A DNA stretch of 35,170 nucleotides from Candidatus Poribacteria bacterium. Lineage in GTDB: Bacteria; Poribacteria; WGA-4E; GCA-2687025. Below, in pieces: positions 8,325 to 16,242 of this stretch. Position numbers and translations under genes: made by a program. Each line of letters begins with the position of its first letter. Position 1 is the first letter of the stretch. The notes beneath the pieces are model-generated. The model searched no databases. It saw only the letters and a list, made by a program, of their open reading frames with translations, and was not told where the DNA came from. The DNA is taken from the NCBI GenBank assembly GCA_016866785.1, contig VGLH01000028.1, positions 1 through 35,170 of the forward strand, given 5' to 3'.

Positions 8325-9265
8325 ACACCGAGATTCGACAGGCTGGCATCATCGTCCATCCTCGGATTCCCGACGCCCTCTCGACGGCGCTCGAGGCGCG
8401 GGAATGGCTCGGATCGCGCGGCATTGGCGCGAAGATCGCTCGTGTCCACTTGCCGTCGGTGGGCGAAACCCTTGAGCCGGACGGCGTGTCGCCCATCGGG
8501 GAGGTGGTGAGCGAGTCGGACTTGCTGGTCGTGCTGGGGGGTGACGGCACGTTGCTGAGCGTTTCGCGCACGCCCGGCGCGGAGGCGGTTCCGATCCTCG
8601 CCGTGAACCTGGGGAACCTGGGATTCCTGACCGAAGTGGCGCGCGGCGAACTCTACAACGCCTTATCGTCCGCTTTGGGCGGCAAGTTCGAGGTGGATGA
8701 GCGCCGGATGCTCGAATACGTCGTCTGCGACGACGGCGCACAGCGCGCGTCGGGACACGCGCTCAACGACGTCGTCGTGCGCGAGGAGAGCCACCTCATC
8801 TGTCTCGACACGTACATTGACGGGTCCTATTTCGTGACGTACAACGGAGATGGCTTGATCGTGTCCAGCCCGACGGGTTCGACGGCATACAACTCGTCCG
8901 CGGGCGGTCCCATCATCGATCCCGGCAGCGATGCGATCCTTCTCACGCCGATCTGCCCATTCGCTCTGGCGATGAGACCCTTCGTGGCAAGGGGGTCTTC
9001 CCGCATCCGGGTCGTCGTCCGATCCGCCGCGCCGCGCGGAACACTTCGGGCGGACGGTCAGGAGCAGTATCCGCTCACCGAGTTATGTGAGATCGACGTA
9101 TGGCTGTCGGACCGAACGATCAGTCTGATCCGTTCGCGTCAACGCGACTTCTACGGCGTGCTGCGCGCGAAGCTCCACCTCGGCAGCCTACCGCAGGGCG
9201 CCGAGGGCGAGGGTGTTCGAAGTGCTGACGGAACTCCGGATCCACAACCTCGCGGTCATCGATGA
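8321..9265 (+). CDS. nadK: NAD kinase
   Basis: A 314-residue cytoplasmic enzyme that phosphorylates NAD to NADP. The diagnostic GGDGT (~73-77) sits in 'LLVVLGGDGTLLS', followed by 'NLGNLGFLTE', 'ALNDVVV' and 'SSPTGSTAYNSSAGGPI', the conserved NAD-binding elements. It starts at ATG 8321 inside the stop of the VTT gene (ATGA). The open frame extends upstream, but only antiparallel to real coding sequence in another frame. The C-terminal ~17 residues overlap the recN start region and read as low-complexity (EGEGVRSADGTPDPQPRGHR), so the last part of the protein may be a by-product of the overlap. Confidence 0.95.
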   Translation: MNTEIRQAGIIVHPRIPDALSTALEAREWLGSRGIGAKIARVHLPSVGETLEPDGVSPIGEVVSESDLLVVLGGDGTLLSVSRTPGAEAVPILAVNLGNLGFLTEVARGELYNALSSALGGKFEVDERRMLEYVVCDDGAQRASGHALNDVVVREESHLICLDTYIDGSYFVTYNGDGLIVSSPTGSTAYNSSAGGPIIDPGSDAILLTPICPFALAMRPFVARGSSRIRVVVRSAAPRGTLRADGQEQYPLTELCEIDVWLSDRTISLIRSRQRDFYGVLRAKLHLGSLPQGAEGEGVRSADGTPDPQPRGHR

Positions 9266-10946
9266 GCTCGCCATCGAGTTCGGGCCCGGGCTGAACGTCC
9301 TCACGGGCGAGACCGGAGCCGGCAAGTCGATCATCCTCGGCGCTCTCGGGCTCGTGCTCGGCGGTCGAGGGACGCCGGACCTGGTTCGCACCGGCGAGGA
9401 ATCGGCGCGCGTGGGAGCCGCATTCGAGGCGCGCATCCCCGAACCCACGGCGGAGCTGCTGACGAAGTATGGCTTGACGGTCGACGACGAAGACACGGTG
9501 ATCGTTGCGAGGCAGCTCGCGTCGTCCGGCAGGAGCCGCGTCTACATCAACGATCAGTTCGCGACGACGACGCTCCTCAAAGCCCTCGGCGAGGCGTGGG
9601 TGGACCTCCACGGTCAGCACGAGCACCAATCGCTATTCAGAACCGAGGAGCACCTGACCTTCCTCGACGACTTCGCCGGAGTGGCTGCTGATCGGTCCAG
9701 GCTGTCGGAGGCGCACGCCCGCATCCAGGTTCTTCGGTCCGAACTGCGCGCGTTGCAGCAGGAGCAGCGCGAGACGCTCCGTGAGCGCGAATACCTGGAA
9801 CACGAAGTCGAGGAGTTGGGTCGAGCCGACCTCCGCCCGGATGAGGACGTCGAACTCGAGGCGGAACGTCGCCGGCTCCAGAATGCCGAGACGCTCCGCG
9901 CCACGGCAGAATCGCTCTTCGGACACCTGGGACCGGGAGTACCCGGTTCCGTGCTGGAGAACTTGCGGGTCGCGCTCCAAGAGATACGGTCGCTTCGCCA
10001 GTTCGACGAATCGCTCAAGGAGACCGAATCGCGGCTGGATGCGCTATTCTATGAGGCAGAGGACATCGCGACGCGTGTGCGCCAGTACCGCGACAGCGTC
10101 GAGTTCAGCCCGGAGCGCAAGTCGCAGGTCGAAGACCGCCTCGTGCTCCTGTTCGAGCTCAAACGACGGTACGGCGGAACGCTGACGGACGCCATTGCGC
10201 GGCTGGCGGAGTCGCAGGCGAGGCTGTCCTCACTGACGACCGGAAGCGCCGAGATCGAGCGGGTCCGCGAGAACCTGAGATCGGCGCTCCGAGAGGCGGG
10301 ACGCATGGCGTTCGCGCTGTCCGATGCGCGGCAAACAGCGGCAAGCGCCCTCGAGGAGCGTGTCGAAGCGCAGTTGGCAGAGCTTGGCATGGAGCGTACC
10401 GCGTTCCGCGTGTCTGTGACGCAGGACGAGTCGGAGAGCGGCTTGCTTCGGCGGCACGAGCGGAGCTACAACCTGAGTGCCACGGGTTTGGACGCCGTCG
10501 AGTTCCTTATCAGCCCCAACGTCGGCGAAGCCCTGAAGCCTCTGAACCGGATCGCGTCCGGCGGCGAGATCTCGCGAGTGATGTTGGCGCTGAAGACGGT
10601 TCTGAGCGACGTCGACCGCGTGCCAACGCTGGTCTTCGATGAGATCGACACCGGCATTGGCGGGTCCACGGCAGCGATTGTCGGAACAAAGCTGTCACAG
10701 CTCGCCGAGACGCGCCAAGTGATCTGCATCACGCACTTGCCGCAGATCGCGTCTCGGGCAGATAGGCACTTCCGCGTGGCTAAGCATGTCGAGGGCGACG
10801 GGTCCTCGGCGCGTACGGTGACGACTGTGGAACGCCTGACGGACGACGAGCGAGTGTCCGAGCTGGCGCGCATGCTCGGAGGCGATAGTGTCACCAGCCG
10901 CGCCCACGCGCACGAACTGCTTGCGTCGCGGTCCCTCACGTCGTGA
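9213..10946 (+). CDS. recN: DNA repair protein RecN
   Basis: A 577-residue SMC-like ATPase acting in recombinational repair of double-strand breaks. The N-terminal half-ATPase has Walker A GETGAGKS (~32-39). A long central region rich in Glu, Arg and Leu (~165-375) is the coiled coil. The C-terminal half has the ABC signature 'IASGGEISRVML' (~447-458) and Walker B 'LVFDEIDTGIGG' (~473-484), then 'VICITHLPQIASRADRH'. Two GTG starts are possible. GTG 9213 has GAGGG five nt upstream, and GTG 9222 has GAGGG eight nt upstream and gives MLTELRIHNLAVI, which matches the usual RecN N-terminus better. Either way it overlaps nadK by 44-53 nt, an unusually long overlap that implies coupled expression. 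Confidence 0.95.
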   Translation: MFEVLTELRIHNLAVIDELAIEFGPGLNVLTGETGAGKSIILGALGLVLGGRGTPDLVRTGEESARVGAAFEARIPEPTAELLTKYGLTVDDEDTVIVARQLASSGRSRVYINDQFATTTLLKALGEAWVDLHGQHEHQSLFRTEEHLTFLDDFAGVAADRSRLSEAHARIQVLRSELRALQQEQRETLREREYLEHEVEELGRADLRPDEDVELEAERRRLQNAETLRATAESLFGHLGPGVPGSVLENLRVALQEIRSLRQFDESLKETESRLDALFYEAEDIATRVRQYRDSVEFSPERKSQVEDRLVLLFELKRRYGGTLTDAIARLAESQARLSSLTTGSAEIERVRENLRSALREAGRMAFALSDARQTAASALEERVEAQLAELGMERTAFRVSVTQDESESGLLRRHERSYNLSATGLDAVEFLISPNVGEALKPLNRIASGGEISRVMLALKTVLSDVDRVPTLVFDEIDTGIGGSTAAIVGTKLSQLAETRQVICITHLPQIASRADRHFRVAKHVEGDGSSARTVTTVERLTDDERVSELARMLGGDSVTSRAHAHELLASRSLTS

Positions 10947-10994
10947 TTGGCGAAGCCCTGGTTCGATGGCGACGACTCGTAAGGACGTGAGCCT

Positions 10995-13900
10995 ATGAGC
11001 GACCGCATGCTGCTCGAGCACGGCACGAACGTGTACACGGGGTGCGAGTTGCTCGTCAAAGGCGCGCTCGAGGGTCGAGCCAGTCTGCTGACGGGCTACC
11101 CGGGCTCCCCCATCGCCGAAGTGTTCGATGTCGTCGAGCGCCTGGGACCGGCTCTCAAGGAACACGGCGTCGTTGCTCAACTCGCCAACAATGAGGCGCT
11201 GGGTGCGGCGCGTCTGAACGGCGCTCAGATGGGCCCGGTACGCGCCATCGCGTTCATGAAGAGCGTCGGCGTTCACGTGGCGGCTGACGCGATCGCCATC
11301 GGCAACATCGCCGGGACGCAGGGCGGCGCTGTCATCGTGATGGGCGAGGACCCCCACTCGGACTCGACCCAGGTTCCCGTGGACTCGCGCTACATCGCGC
11401 AGCATCTGTTCGTGCCGACCATCGAGCCATCGACCTTTCAGGAAATCAAAGACTGGGTCGGCGTCGCCCTCGACATCTCCTCCGAAGCCTCGCTCTACGT
11501 CGGTTACATCATCACGACCCATCAGGCAGATGGCGGCGGCGTGGTCGAACTCCGCCCCCATCCTCCGTTGACCGTCTCGCCTGAAAAGCCCCTGACGATC
11601 GATCCCGACCAGATCGCTCTCGATGACCGCATCGTCCTTCCGCCCGATACCGCGCGCCTCGAGCGGGACATGGCTGCCCGACGGCTGCCGATGGCGGTCG
11701 ATCTGGCGCGGAAGGCGGGGCTGAACCGCATCGTGAACGCCGACGCGCACGCACCGGTCGCGTTCGTCACGGCTGGGGCGGCGTACCTGTACCTCGAGCA
11801 CGCGCTGCACGAGATGGGCCTCTCCGGCGAGTACCCGATCCTCAAACTCGGCATGACCTATCCGCTGGATTCTGAGAGCATCGTCGATATTGCCAGCCGT
11901 GCTGAGCACCTAGTCGTCGTCGAGGAACGTCGCGGTCTGCTCGAGTCGGCGGTCAAGTCGGCTGTAGCCGATATGCTGCGTGACGGAACGCTGCTTCGGG
12001 CTCCCCGCGTCTGGGGCAAGCGGCTCCCGTTCGGACTTCCGGGATTGCCCGACACGCTCGGCTTGACACCCACTTCCATCGCAGCGGCGCTCCATCCGCT
12101 GTTCGCCCGGCTGCGCGATAACGCCCCGGCGAGCGCCGACGGCAACGGAACCGGTTCGGCGTCCGTCGCGGCGGTTCCCTCCGGGTCTTCGCCCGCACTG
12201 CCGCTTCGGACGCCGGGTTACTGCCCCGGATGCCCGCACCGCGACTCCGGCGTCGTGCTCGAGAACATCGTCCACGACTTCGCCGATGCCGACTACATGC
12301 GCCATCACCACGGCATGGACCCGATTCAGCTCGTGTTCCACGGCGACATCGGGTGCTACGTCATGTTCAAGTACGATCCCTTCCAGCACCTGATGCACAA
12401 CCTGGCTGGAATGGGGCTTGGCGGCGGCGGAACGGGAGCCGGGATCGACCCCTTCATCACGAATAAGCAGGTCGTGTTCATCGGGGACTCGACCTTCTTC
12501 CACAGCGGAATGATCGGGATCTCCGATTCGATCAAGCACGGGCAGGACATCACCTACATCGTCTTGGACAACAAGACGACGGCAATGACGGGTCACCAGA
12601 CGACTCCCGGACTCGAGCGCGATCTGATGGGCAATCCGACGGTCGCCCAGGACATCGAGCGGGTCGTCTCCGGGCTGGCGGGCACGACCGATCTGCTGAT
12701 CGTCCGTACGGATCCTGCGGACTACGTTGCATACCGTCGGCTGCTCGAGAAGACGATCCTCCAGGACGGCGTGAAGATCATCATCGCCGACAAGGAATGC
12801 GGGATCACGTACCACCGTCGGCTGCGGCGCGCACGGCGTCAGGAGGAGCGCGAGCGCGGATTCGTGGCGTCGGACCGGTTCATCAACATCACGCCGGAGG
12901 CATGCGAGTTCTGCCTGGCGTGCACCCAGGCGACGGGATGCCCGGCGCTCAACATCGTCGAGACCGACTATGGGCCCAAGATCGTCACCGACCTCTCGAC
13001 GTGCGTCGGCGACTCCGCATGCACGAAGGTCCACGCCTGCCCGGCGTTCGAGGTCGTGACCGTCGAGCGGAAAGCCCCCAAGGCGCAGCGCGACTTCCCG
13101 TTGGACACCGTCGAAGAGCCGACTCCGTGCGACTTCGACGAGACGTTCGCCATCTATGCGGCAGGCGTGGGCGGCATGGGAATCGGCGTCATCTCGGCGA
13201 TCTTGGTGCAGGCAGCGTTCCGACAGGGGTACCGCGTCCAGTTCTGCGACAAGAAGGGCTTGGCGATCCGCAACGGCAGCGTGTTCGCCCACGTCATCCT
13301 CTCGAAGTCCGACGCCGTGCTGTCGCCGATCATCCCGGCAGGCAGAGCCGACGTCCTGCTGGGGATCGACGCGCTGGAATCGGCTCGGGCGCTCGACCCC
13401 GGCGGGAGGATGTGCGTCGGTTCGCGAGACCGGACGCGCGTCGTCGTGAACACGAGCCGGACTCCGACGATCCCGATGCTCGTCGGCAAGGCGCACTTCG
13501 ACGTCGCCGATTTGGAGGACACCATCCGCGCGTCGGTCGCCGACGGGGGCTACTTCGCGACCGACTTCTCCGCCCACTCCGAGCGCTACTTCGGGAACAA
13601 GCTCTACGCGAATCTGATGCTGCTGGGCGCTGCCTACCAACTCGGGAACCTGCCACTCTCGCTCGATGCGCTCGTATGGGCGATCGAGAACTCCGTGCCT
13701 CGGTCGGACATCGATGCCAACCTGAAGGCGTTCCGCATCGGCAGAATGGCGGTGGCGCATCCCTCTCTCTTCGGACCGCCGCAGGCGCAGACGTGCAAGG
13801 ACCTGGTTCGGGACAAATCACGCATTCTGGCGCGTTCCGTGCGAAAGCGAGAGGACGGCGAGTCGCTGGCGCTCGAATACCAAGACCTCGTGCAGCAATG

Positions 13901-14552
13901 CGTTGACCGCCTGGAGCTCGACGACGTCGATCACCGGTTCTTCGCGCAGTGCGTGTACGACCTGATCCAGCATGAGGACATCGAATACGCGAGGCTGTAT
14001 GCCGACCACGTGCTCGACGTGCACCTCAAAGACGGCGCATCGCGGGGCTGGGCGGCGACGCTCGCGGTCATTCGGGGGCTCCACCGCGTCATGTGCATCA
14101 AGGACGAGGTCTACGTCGCGCACCTGCTGACCAGCGAGGAGAAGCGCGCGCGGGATCGGGCGCGCTACGACATCAACCCCGCGAATGGCGACACGATCCA
14201 CTACTCTCATCTGAACCGACCATCGTTCACCGTCTTTGGCAGAGACATCGAGTTCCGATGGACGTCGAAGGACTGGCAGCTCGAATGGATGAAGCGCGCG
14301 AAGTTCCTGCGCCGCCTGTTGCCGCAGTGGCATCGACGCGAGAAGGACTTCCGCGACTGGTACCTCGCGCGCGTGGACGAGTTCCAGTGCCGCGGGGACC
14401 ACGAGTACGCGGCGTGGGTGGACGTGCTCTCTTGCCCCGATGAGGCTCGCGGCTACAGGAGCATCCGGTATCCGAAGATGGACGCCGCGCGCGCGCGCGC
14501 CGAGGAGATCCTGGCGAGCCTGAAACCTGTTGCCGAGGGCGGCGCATCCTAG
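10995..14552 (+). CDS. Indolepyruvate ferredoxin oxidoreductase, alpha-beta-gamma fusion
   Basis: A 1185-residue enzyme predicted to oxidatively decarboxylate aryl-pyruvates (or other 2-oxoacids from amino acids) to acyl-CoA with ferredoxin as acceptor. Order of parts: N-terminal pyrimidine-binding domain (~1-390, with 'TGYPGSPIAEVFD'); TPP-binding domain (~405-620, with 'PGYCPGCPHRDSG', 'HGDIGCYVMFKYDPF', 'GDSTFFHSG'); Cys-rich ferredoxin region (~637-690); gamma domain (~720-930, with 'GVGGMGIGVISAIL'); and a C-terminal extension (~930-1185) like DUF6537 of fused IORs. The first Cys motif is C-x2-C-x2-C-x5-CP; the second is the irregular C-x5-C-x5-CP. The start is ATG 10995 with AAGGA nine nt upstream. 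This is the long fused form found in aerobic proteobacteria, not the two-subunit archaeal type. Two hairpins follow the stop. Confidence 0.93.
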   Translation: MSDRMLLEHGTNVYTGCELLVKGALEGRASLLTGYPGSPIAEVFDVVERLGPALKEHGVVAQLANNEALGAARLNGAQMGPVRAIAFMKSVGVHVAADAIAIGNIAGTQGGAVIVMGEDPHSDSTQVPVDSRYIAQHLFVPTIEPSTFQEIKDWVGVALDISSEASLYVGYIITTHQADGGGVVELRPHPPLTVSPEKPLTIDPDQIALDDRIVLPPDTARLERDMAARRLPMAVDLARKAGLNRIVNADAHAPVAFVTAGAAYLYLEHALHEMGLSGEYPILKLGMTYPLDSESIVDIASRAEHLVVVEERRGLLESAVKSAVADMLRDGTLLRAPRVWGKRLPFGLPGLPDTLGLTPTSIAAALHPLFARLRDNAPASADGNGTGSASVAAVPSGSSPALPLRTPGYCPGCPHRDSGVVLENIVHDFADADYMRHHHGMDPIQLVFHGDIGCYVMFKYDPFQHLMHNLAGMGLGGGGTGAGIDPFITNKQVVFIGDSTFFHSGMIGISDSIKHGQDITYIVLDNKTTAMTGHQTTPGLERDLMGNPTVAQDIERVVSGLAGTTDLLIVRTDPADYVAYRRLLEKTILQDGVKIIIADKECGITYHRRLRRARRQEERERGFVASDRFINITPEACEFCLACTQATGCPALNIVETDYGPKIVTDLSTCVGDSACTKVHACPAFEVVTVERKAPKAQRDFPLDTVEEPTPCDFDETFAIYAAGVGGMGIGVISAILVQAAFRQGYRVQFCDKKGLAIRNGSVFAHVILSKSDAVLSPIIPAGRADVLLGIDALESARALDPGGRMCVGSRDRTRVVVNTSRTPTIPMLVGKAHFDVADLEDTIRASVADGGYFATDFSAHSERYFGNKLYANLMLLGAAYQLGNLPLSLDALVWAIENSVPRSDIDANLKAFRIGRMAVAHPSLFGPPQAQTCKDLVRDKSRILARSVRKREDGESLALEYQDLVQQCVDRLELDDVDHRFFAQCVYDLIQHEDIEYARLYADHVLDVHLKDGASRGWAATLAVIRGLHRVMCIKDEVYVAHLLTSEEKRARDRARYDINPANGDTIHYSHLNRPSFTVFGRDIEFRWTSKDWQLEWMKRAKFLRRLLPQWHRREKDFRDWYLARVDEFQCRGDHEYAAWVDVLSCPDEARGYRSIRYPKMDAARARAEEILASLKPVAEGGAS

Positions 14553-14597
14553 CCGATTGCCTTGACTGACGCAACCGGGTTGGCTACGATGACGGTG

Positions 14598-14615
14598 GAC
14601 GTGCCTGGGCACGTC
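14598..14615 (+). terminator. Hairpin downstream of IOR gene (first of two)
   Basis: A perfect inverted repeat of GACGTGCC and GGCACGTC separated by two bases, 46 nt after the IOR stop. With a realistic loop it forms about seven GC-rich pairs. No T-tract follows directly, so by itself it may be an mRNA 3'-end stabiliser rather than a terminator. Confidence 0.4.
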
Positions 14616-14618
14616 GAT

Positions 14619-14644
14619 ACCGACTTCACGACGAAGTCGGTTTC
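14619..14644 (+). terminator. Probable intrinsic terminator of the IOR gene (second hairpin)
   Basis: Nine-base arms ACCGACTTC (14619-14627) and GAAGTCGGT (14633-14641) enclose a five-base loop and run into TTTC then ATT. The stem is perfect but the T-tract is short. It isolates the IOR gene from the Fur-box-like promoter region immediately downstream. Confidence 0.55.
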
Positions 14645-14658
14645 ATTGCGCAGCATAA

Positions 14659-14675
14659 ATGAGAATGAGTCTCAT
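14659..14675 (+). promoter_or_regulatory. Fur-family-box-like operator upstream of the beta-barrel/cytochrome pair
   Basis: An inverted repeat ATGAGA-N5-TCTCAT sits in an A/T-rich patch of otherwise GC-rich DNA. Read as a 7-1-7 element, TGAGAATgAGTCTCA matches 11 of the 14 fixed positions of the classical Fur consensus TGATAATNATTATCA. A possible -10 hexamer TATTAT (14680-14685) lies just downstream, so binding would block the promoter; no good -35 is seen. Fur, Zur, Mur or PerR-type regulators share this kind of site, so the metal is not determined. Confidence 0.5.
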
Positions 14676-14719
14676 ACGCTATTATGTGGGCGATGAGACG
14701 GCTCAAGGAAGGGGTCGGA

Positions 14720-15499
14720 ATGTCGCGCTGGACGCGAAACGTGCTGGCGGCGCTGAGTATCGCCCTCGGTGTGGCGACGACGGCAAAGGCGGATGAGCGT
14801 CTGTTCACCTACACCTACGAACCAAAGGTTCTGCCCAAAGGAGCCGTCGAGCTCGAACAGTGGGCGACGATGCGGAACGGTCGAGACGAGGGCATCTACA
14901 CGCGTTGGGACTTACGAACCGAGATCGAGGTCGGGTTGACCGACCGCCTGACGACCGCCATCTATGCGAATTCGTCGAACAAATACGAGTGGAAGCCGGG
15001 CAAGGCTGCCACCAACGGAACCTACTTCCGGGGCATCTCGTCCGAGTGGAAGCTGAAGTTGCTCGATCCGACCGCAGACCCGATCGGCGTGCTGCTGTAC
15101 GGCGAGGTCGCGGTGGATCGGCGCGAGTGGGAAGCCGAAGGCAAGCTCGTCGTGGGGAAGAACATCGGCCCCCTCACCGTGGCTGCGAACGCCATCTTCG
15201 AGCAGGAGTGGAAAGCGACCCTCGACGCCGCTGGCGAGATCGGTTCTGAGACGGAGCAGATCGTCGAAGGCGTGGGTGGGCTCTCGTACCGTATCGGCTC
15301 TGTTGCCGTCGGGGCGGAAGCGCGATCTCACACCGTCATCGAGGGAGACGAGAAAGAAACTGCCGTGTTCCTCGGTCCTGCGGTCCATGCCGCAGGCGAG
15401 AAGTGGTGGGCAACCCTGACCGTGCTCCGGCAGCTCAGTGACGAGTATGGTTCCCATGAGCGAACGGAGTCGAGACTCCTCATCGGGCTCCACCTGTGA
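14720..15499 (+). CDS. Predicted outer-membrane beta-barrel protein (DUF6662-like)
   Basis: A 259-residue exported protein. The start is ATG 14720, with AAGGAAGGGG ending five nt upstream, and it gives a textbook signal peptide (MSRWTRNV, hydrophobic core to ~20, cleavage after TAKA). Upstream in-frame ATGs at 14684 and 14693 lack a good Shine-Dalgarno sequence and would bury the signal. The mature part alternates polar and aromatic or hydrophobic residues in short strands separated by charged turns, and ends 'ESRLLIGLHL', as expected of a 12- or 14-stranded barrel. 'ERLFTYTYEPKVLPKGAVELEQW' followed by 'GLTDRLTTAIY' resembles DUF6662 proteins; this is recalled, not searched. The cytochrome c lipoprotein overlaps its stop by four bases, and a Fur-like box precedes it, so a metal-responsive envelope unit is likely. 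Confidence 0.7.
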   Translation: MSRWTRNVLAALSIALGVATTAKADERLFTYTYEPKVLPKGAVELEQWATMRNGRDEGIYTRWDLRTEIEVGLTDRLTTAIYANSSNKYEWKPGKAATNGTYFRGISSEWKLKLLDPTADPIGVLLYGEVAVDRREWEAEGKLVVGKNIGPLTVAANAIFEQEWKATLDAAGEIGSETEQIVEGVGGLSYRIGSVAVGAEARSHTVIEGDEKETAVFLGPAVHAAGEKWWATLTVLRQLSDEYGSHERTESRLLIGLHL

Positions 15500-15816
15500 G
15501 GTGGCGGCGAATCTGCGCGCTGATGCTCTCGGTTGGCGTGATTCTGGGCGTGGCGGCATGCGCTGCCACGCTCCCATCCGTCACGTCGGAGCTATCTCAG
15601 CGGTCTGGTCTGTCCGCTGAGTCCCTCCGGCGCGGTCGTTCGCTCTACGTCGCCAAGTGCAGCGGATGCCATGCGCTATACAGCCCTTCACACTATGCCT
15701 CAGCCGAGCAATGGCGGGCGTCCATCGCGGAGATGTCGGTTCGATCCCGACTGAGCGATGACGAACCCGACGTGATCGCCGCCTACCTGATCGCTGCCAG
15801 TGCTGTCCGTCGTTGA
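15496..15816 (+). CDS. Monoheme cytochrome c lipoprotein
   Basis: A 106-residue protein starting at GTG 15496, which overlaps the preceding stop (GTGA), so the two are translationally coupled. Residues 1-21 are a lipoprotein signal with lipobox VAAC (Cys22 would be acylated). The heme-binding CSGCH is at 54-58, followed by 'AEQWRASIAEMSVRSRLSDDE..VIAAYL'. This last segment supplies a likely axial Met (~81) and the final helix of a small class I cytochrome c. The mature domain is about 85 residues, the usual size. It would be anchored in the periplasm-facing side of a membrane and carry single electrons. Pairing with a beta-barrel under a Fur-like box suggests a role in metal redox or uptake, which is inference. 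Confidence 0.85.
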   Translation: MRWRRICALMLSVGVILGVAACAATLPSVTSELSQRSGLSAESLRRGRSLYVAKCSGCHALYSPSHYASAEQWRASIAEMSVRSRLSDDEPDVIAAYLIAASAVRR

Positions 15817-15981
15817 TGCGATGCGGCGAGCTCTCTGTGGGCTCTTTGCAGTCCGAACGATTCGGCTATTCATCCAGTAGGTTCGTCTTGCACCTGAATC
15901 CGTCACGGATAGGGAAATACCTCGGTCCGCCGAGACCTCCGGTGACTGGGAGCGCGGTCCTCTTGCTTGCGAAGCCCTGCG

Positions 15982-16191
15982 ATGAGATGGCATCTGGTCG
16001 TTCTCGCCGTGCCATTTCTACTGGTTGGCTTGCGGCTGGCGCCGCTGCTGATCTGGACGGTCGGGTTGCGCCGCAAGCCCGGAACACCCTTGCTCGTGTC
16101 GATGGCGATGGGCTGCATGAGCGCCGTCTGCTGCGTCGGATTCCTGGCGGTGGGCGTCGCGCTTCTGCTGCGGGGGTTGCGGGTCTGGTAG
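15982..16191 (+). CDS. Small two-helix membrane protein, hypothetical
   Basis: A possible 69-residue protein starting at ATG 15982 with two hydrophobic segments (~4-25 and ~42-66) split by a basic loop 'GLRRKPGT'. Third codon positions are G/C-rich as in neighbouring genes, which favours coding, but the Shine-Dalgarno sequence is weak and I recognise no family. A TTG at 15967 would add five residues. If it is not a gene, the 426 nt between the cytochrome stop and the dehydrogenase start hold no other feature except a weak 5-bp hairpin at 15853-15865 after the cytochrome gene. Confidence 0.4.
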   Translation: MRWHLVVLAVPFLLVGLRLAPLLIWTVGLRRKPGTPLLVSMAMGCMSAVCCVGFLAVGVALLLRGLRVW

Positions 16192-16242
16192 GCCGACGGC
16201 ATGCTCTGCACATCGACCGGCTCCGTTTGGGAGGGACAAGCA

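Noticed and set aside
10935-10991. Eight-base inverted repeat CTCACGTC / GACGTGAG across the recN end and the IOR ribosome site
   Set aside because: The arms are short and 41 nt apart; such matches are expected by chance in GC-rich DNA, so a translational switch is not supported.
11910-13760. 616-residue minus-strand frame inside the IOR gene
   Set aside because: Antisense frame of a GC-rich gene; low-complexity Arg/Asp/Val composition and no recognisable domain.
14488-14502. (CG)n run near the IOR 3' end
   Set aside because: Encodes Ala-Arg repeats in a normal C-terminal helix; short GC alternation is common at this base composition.
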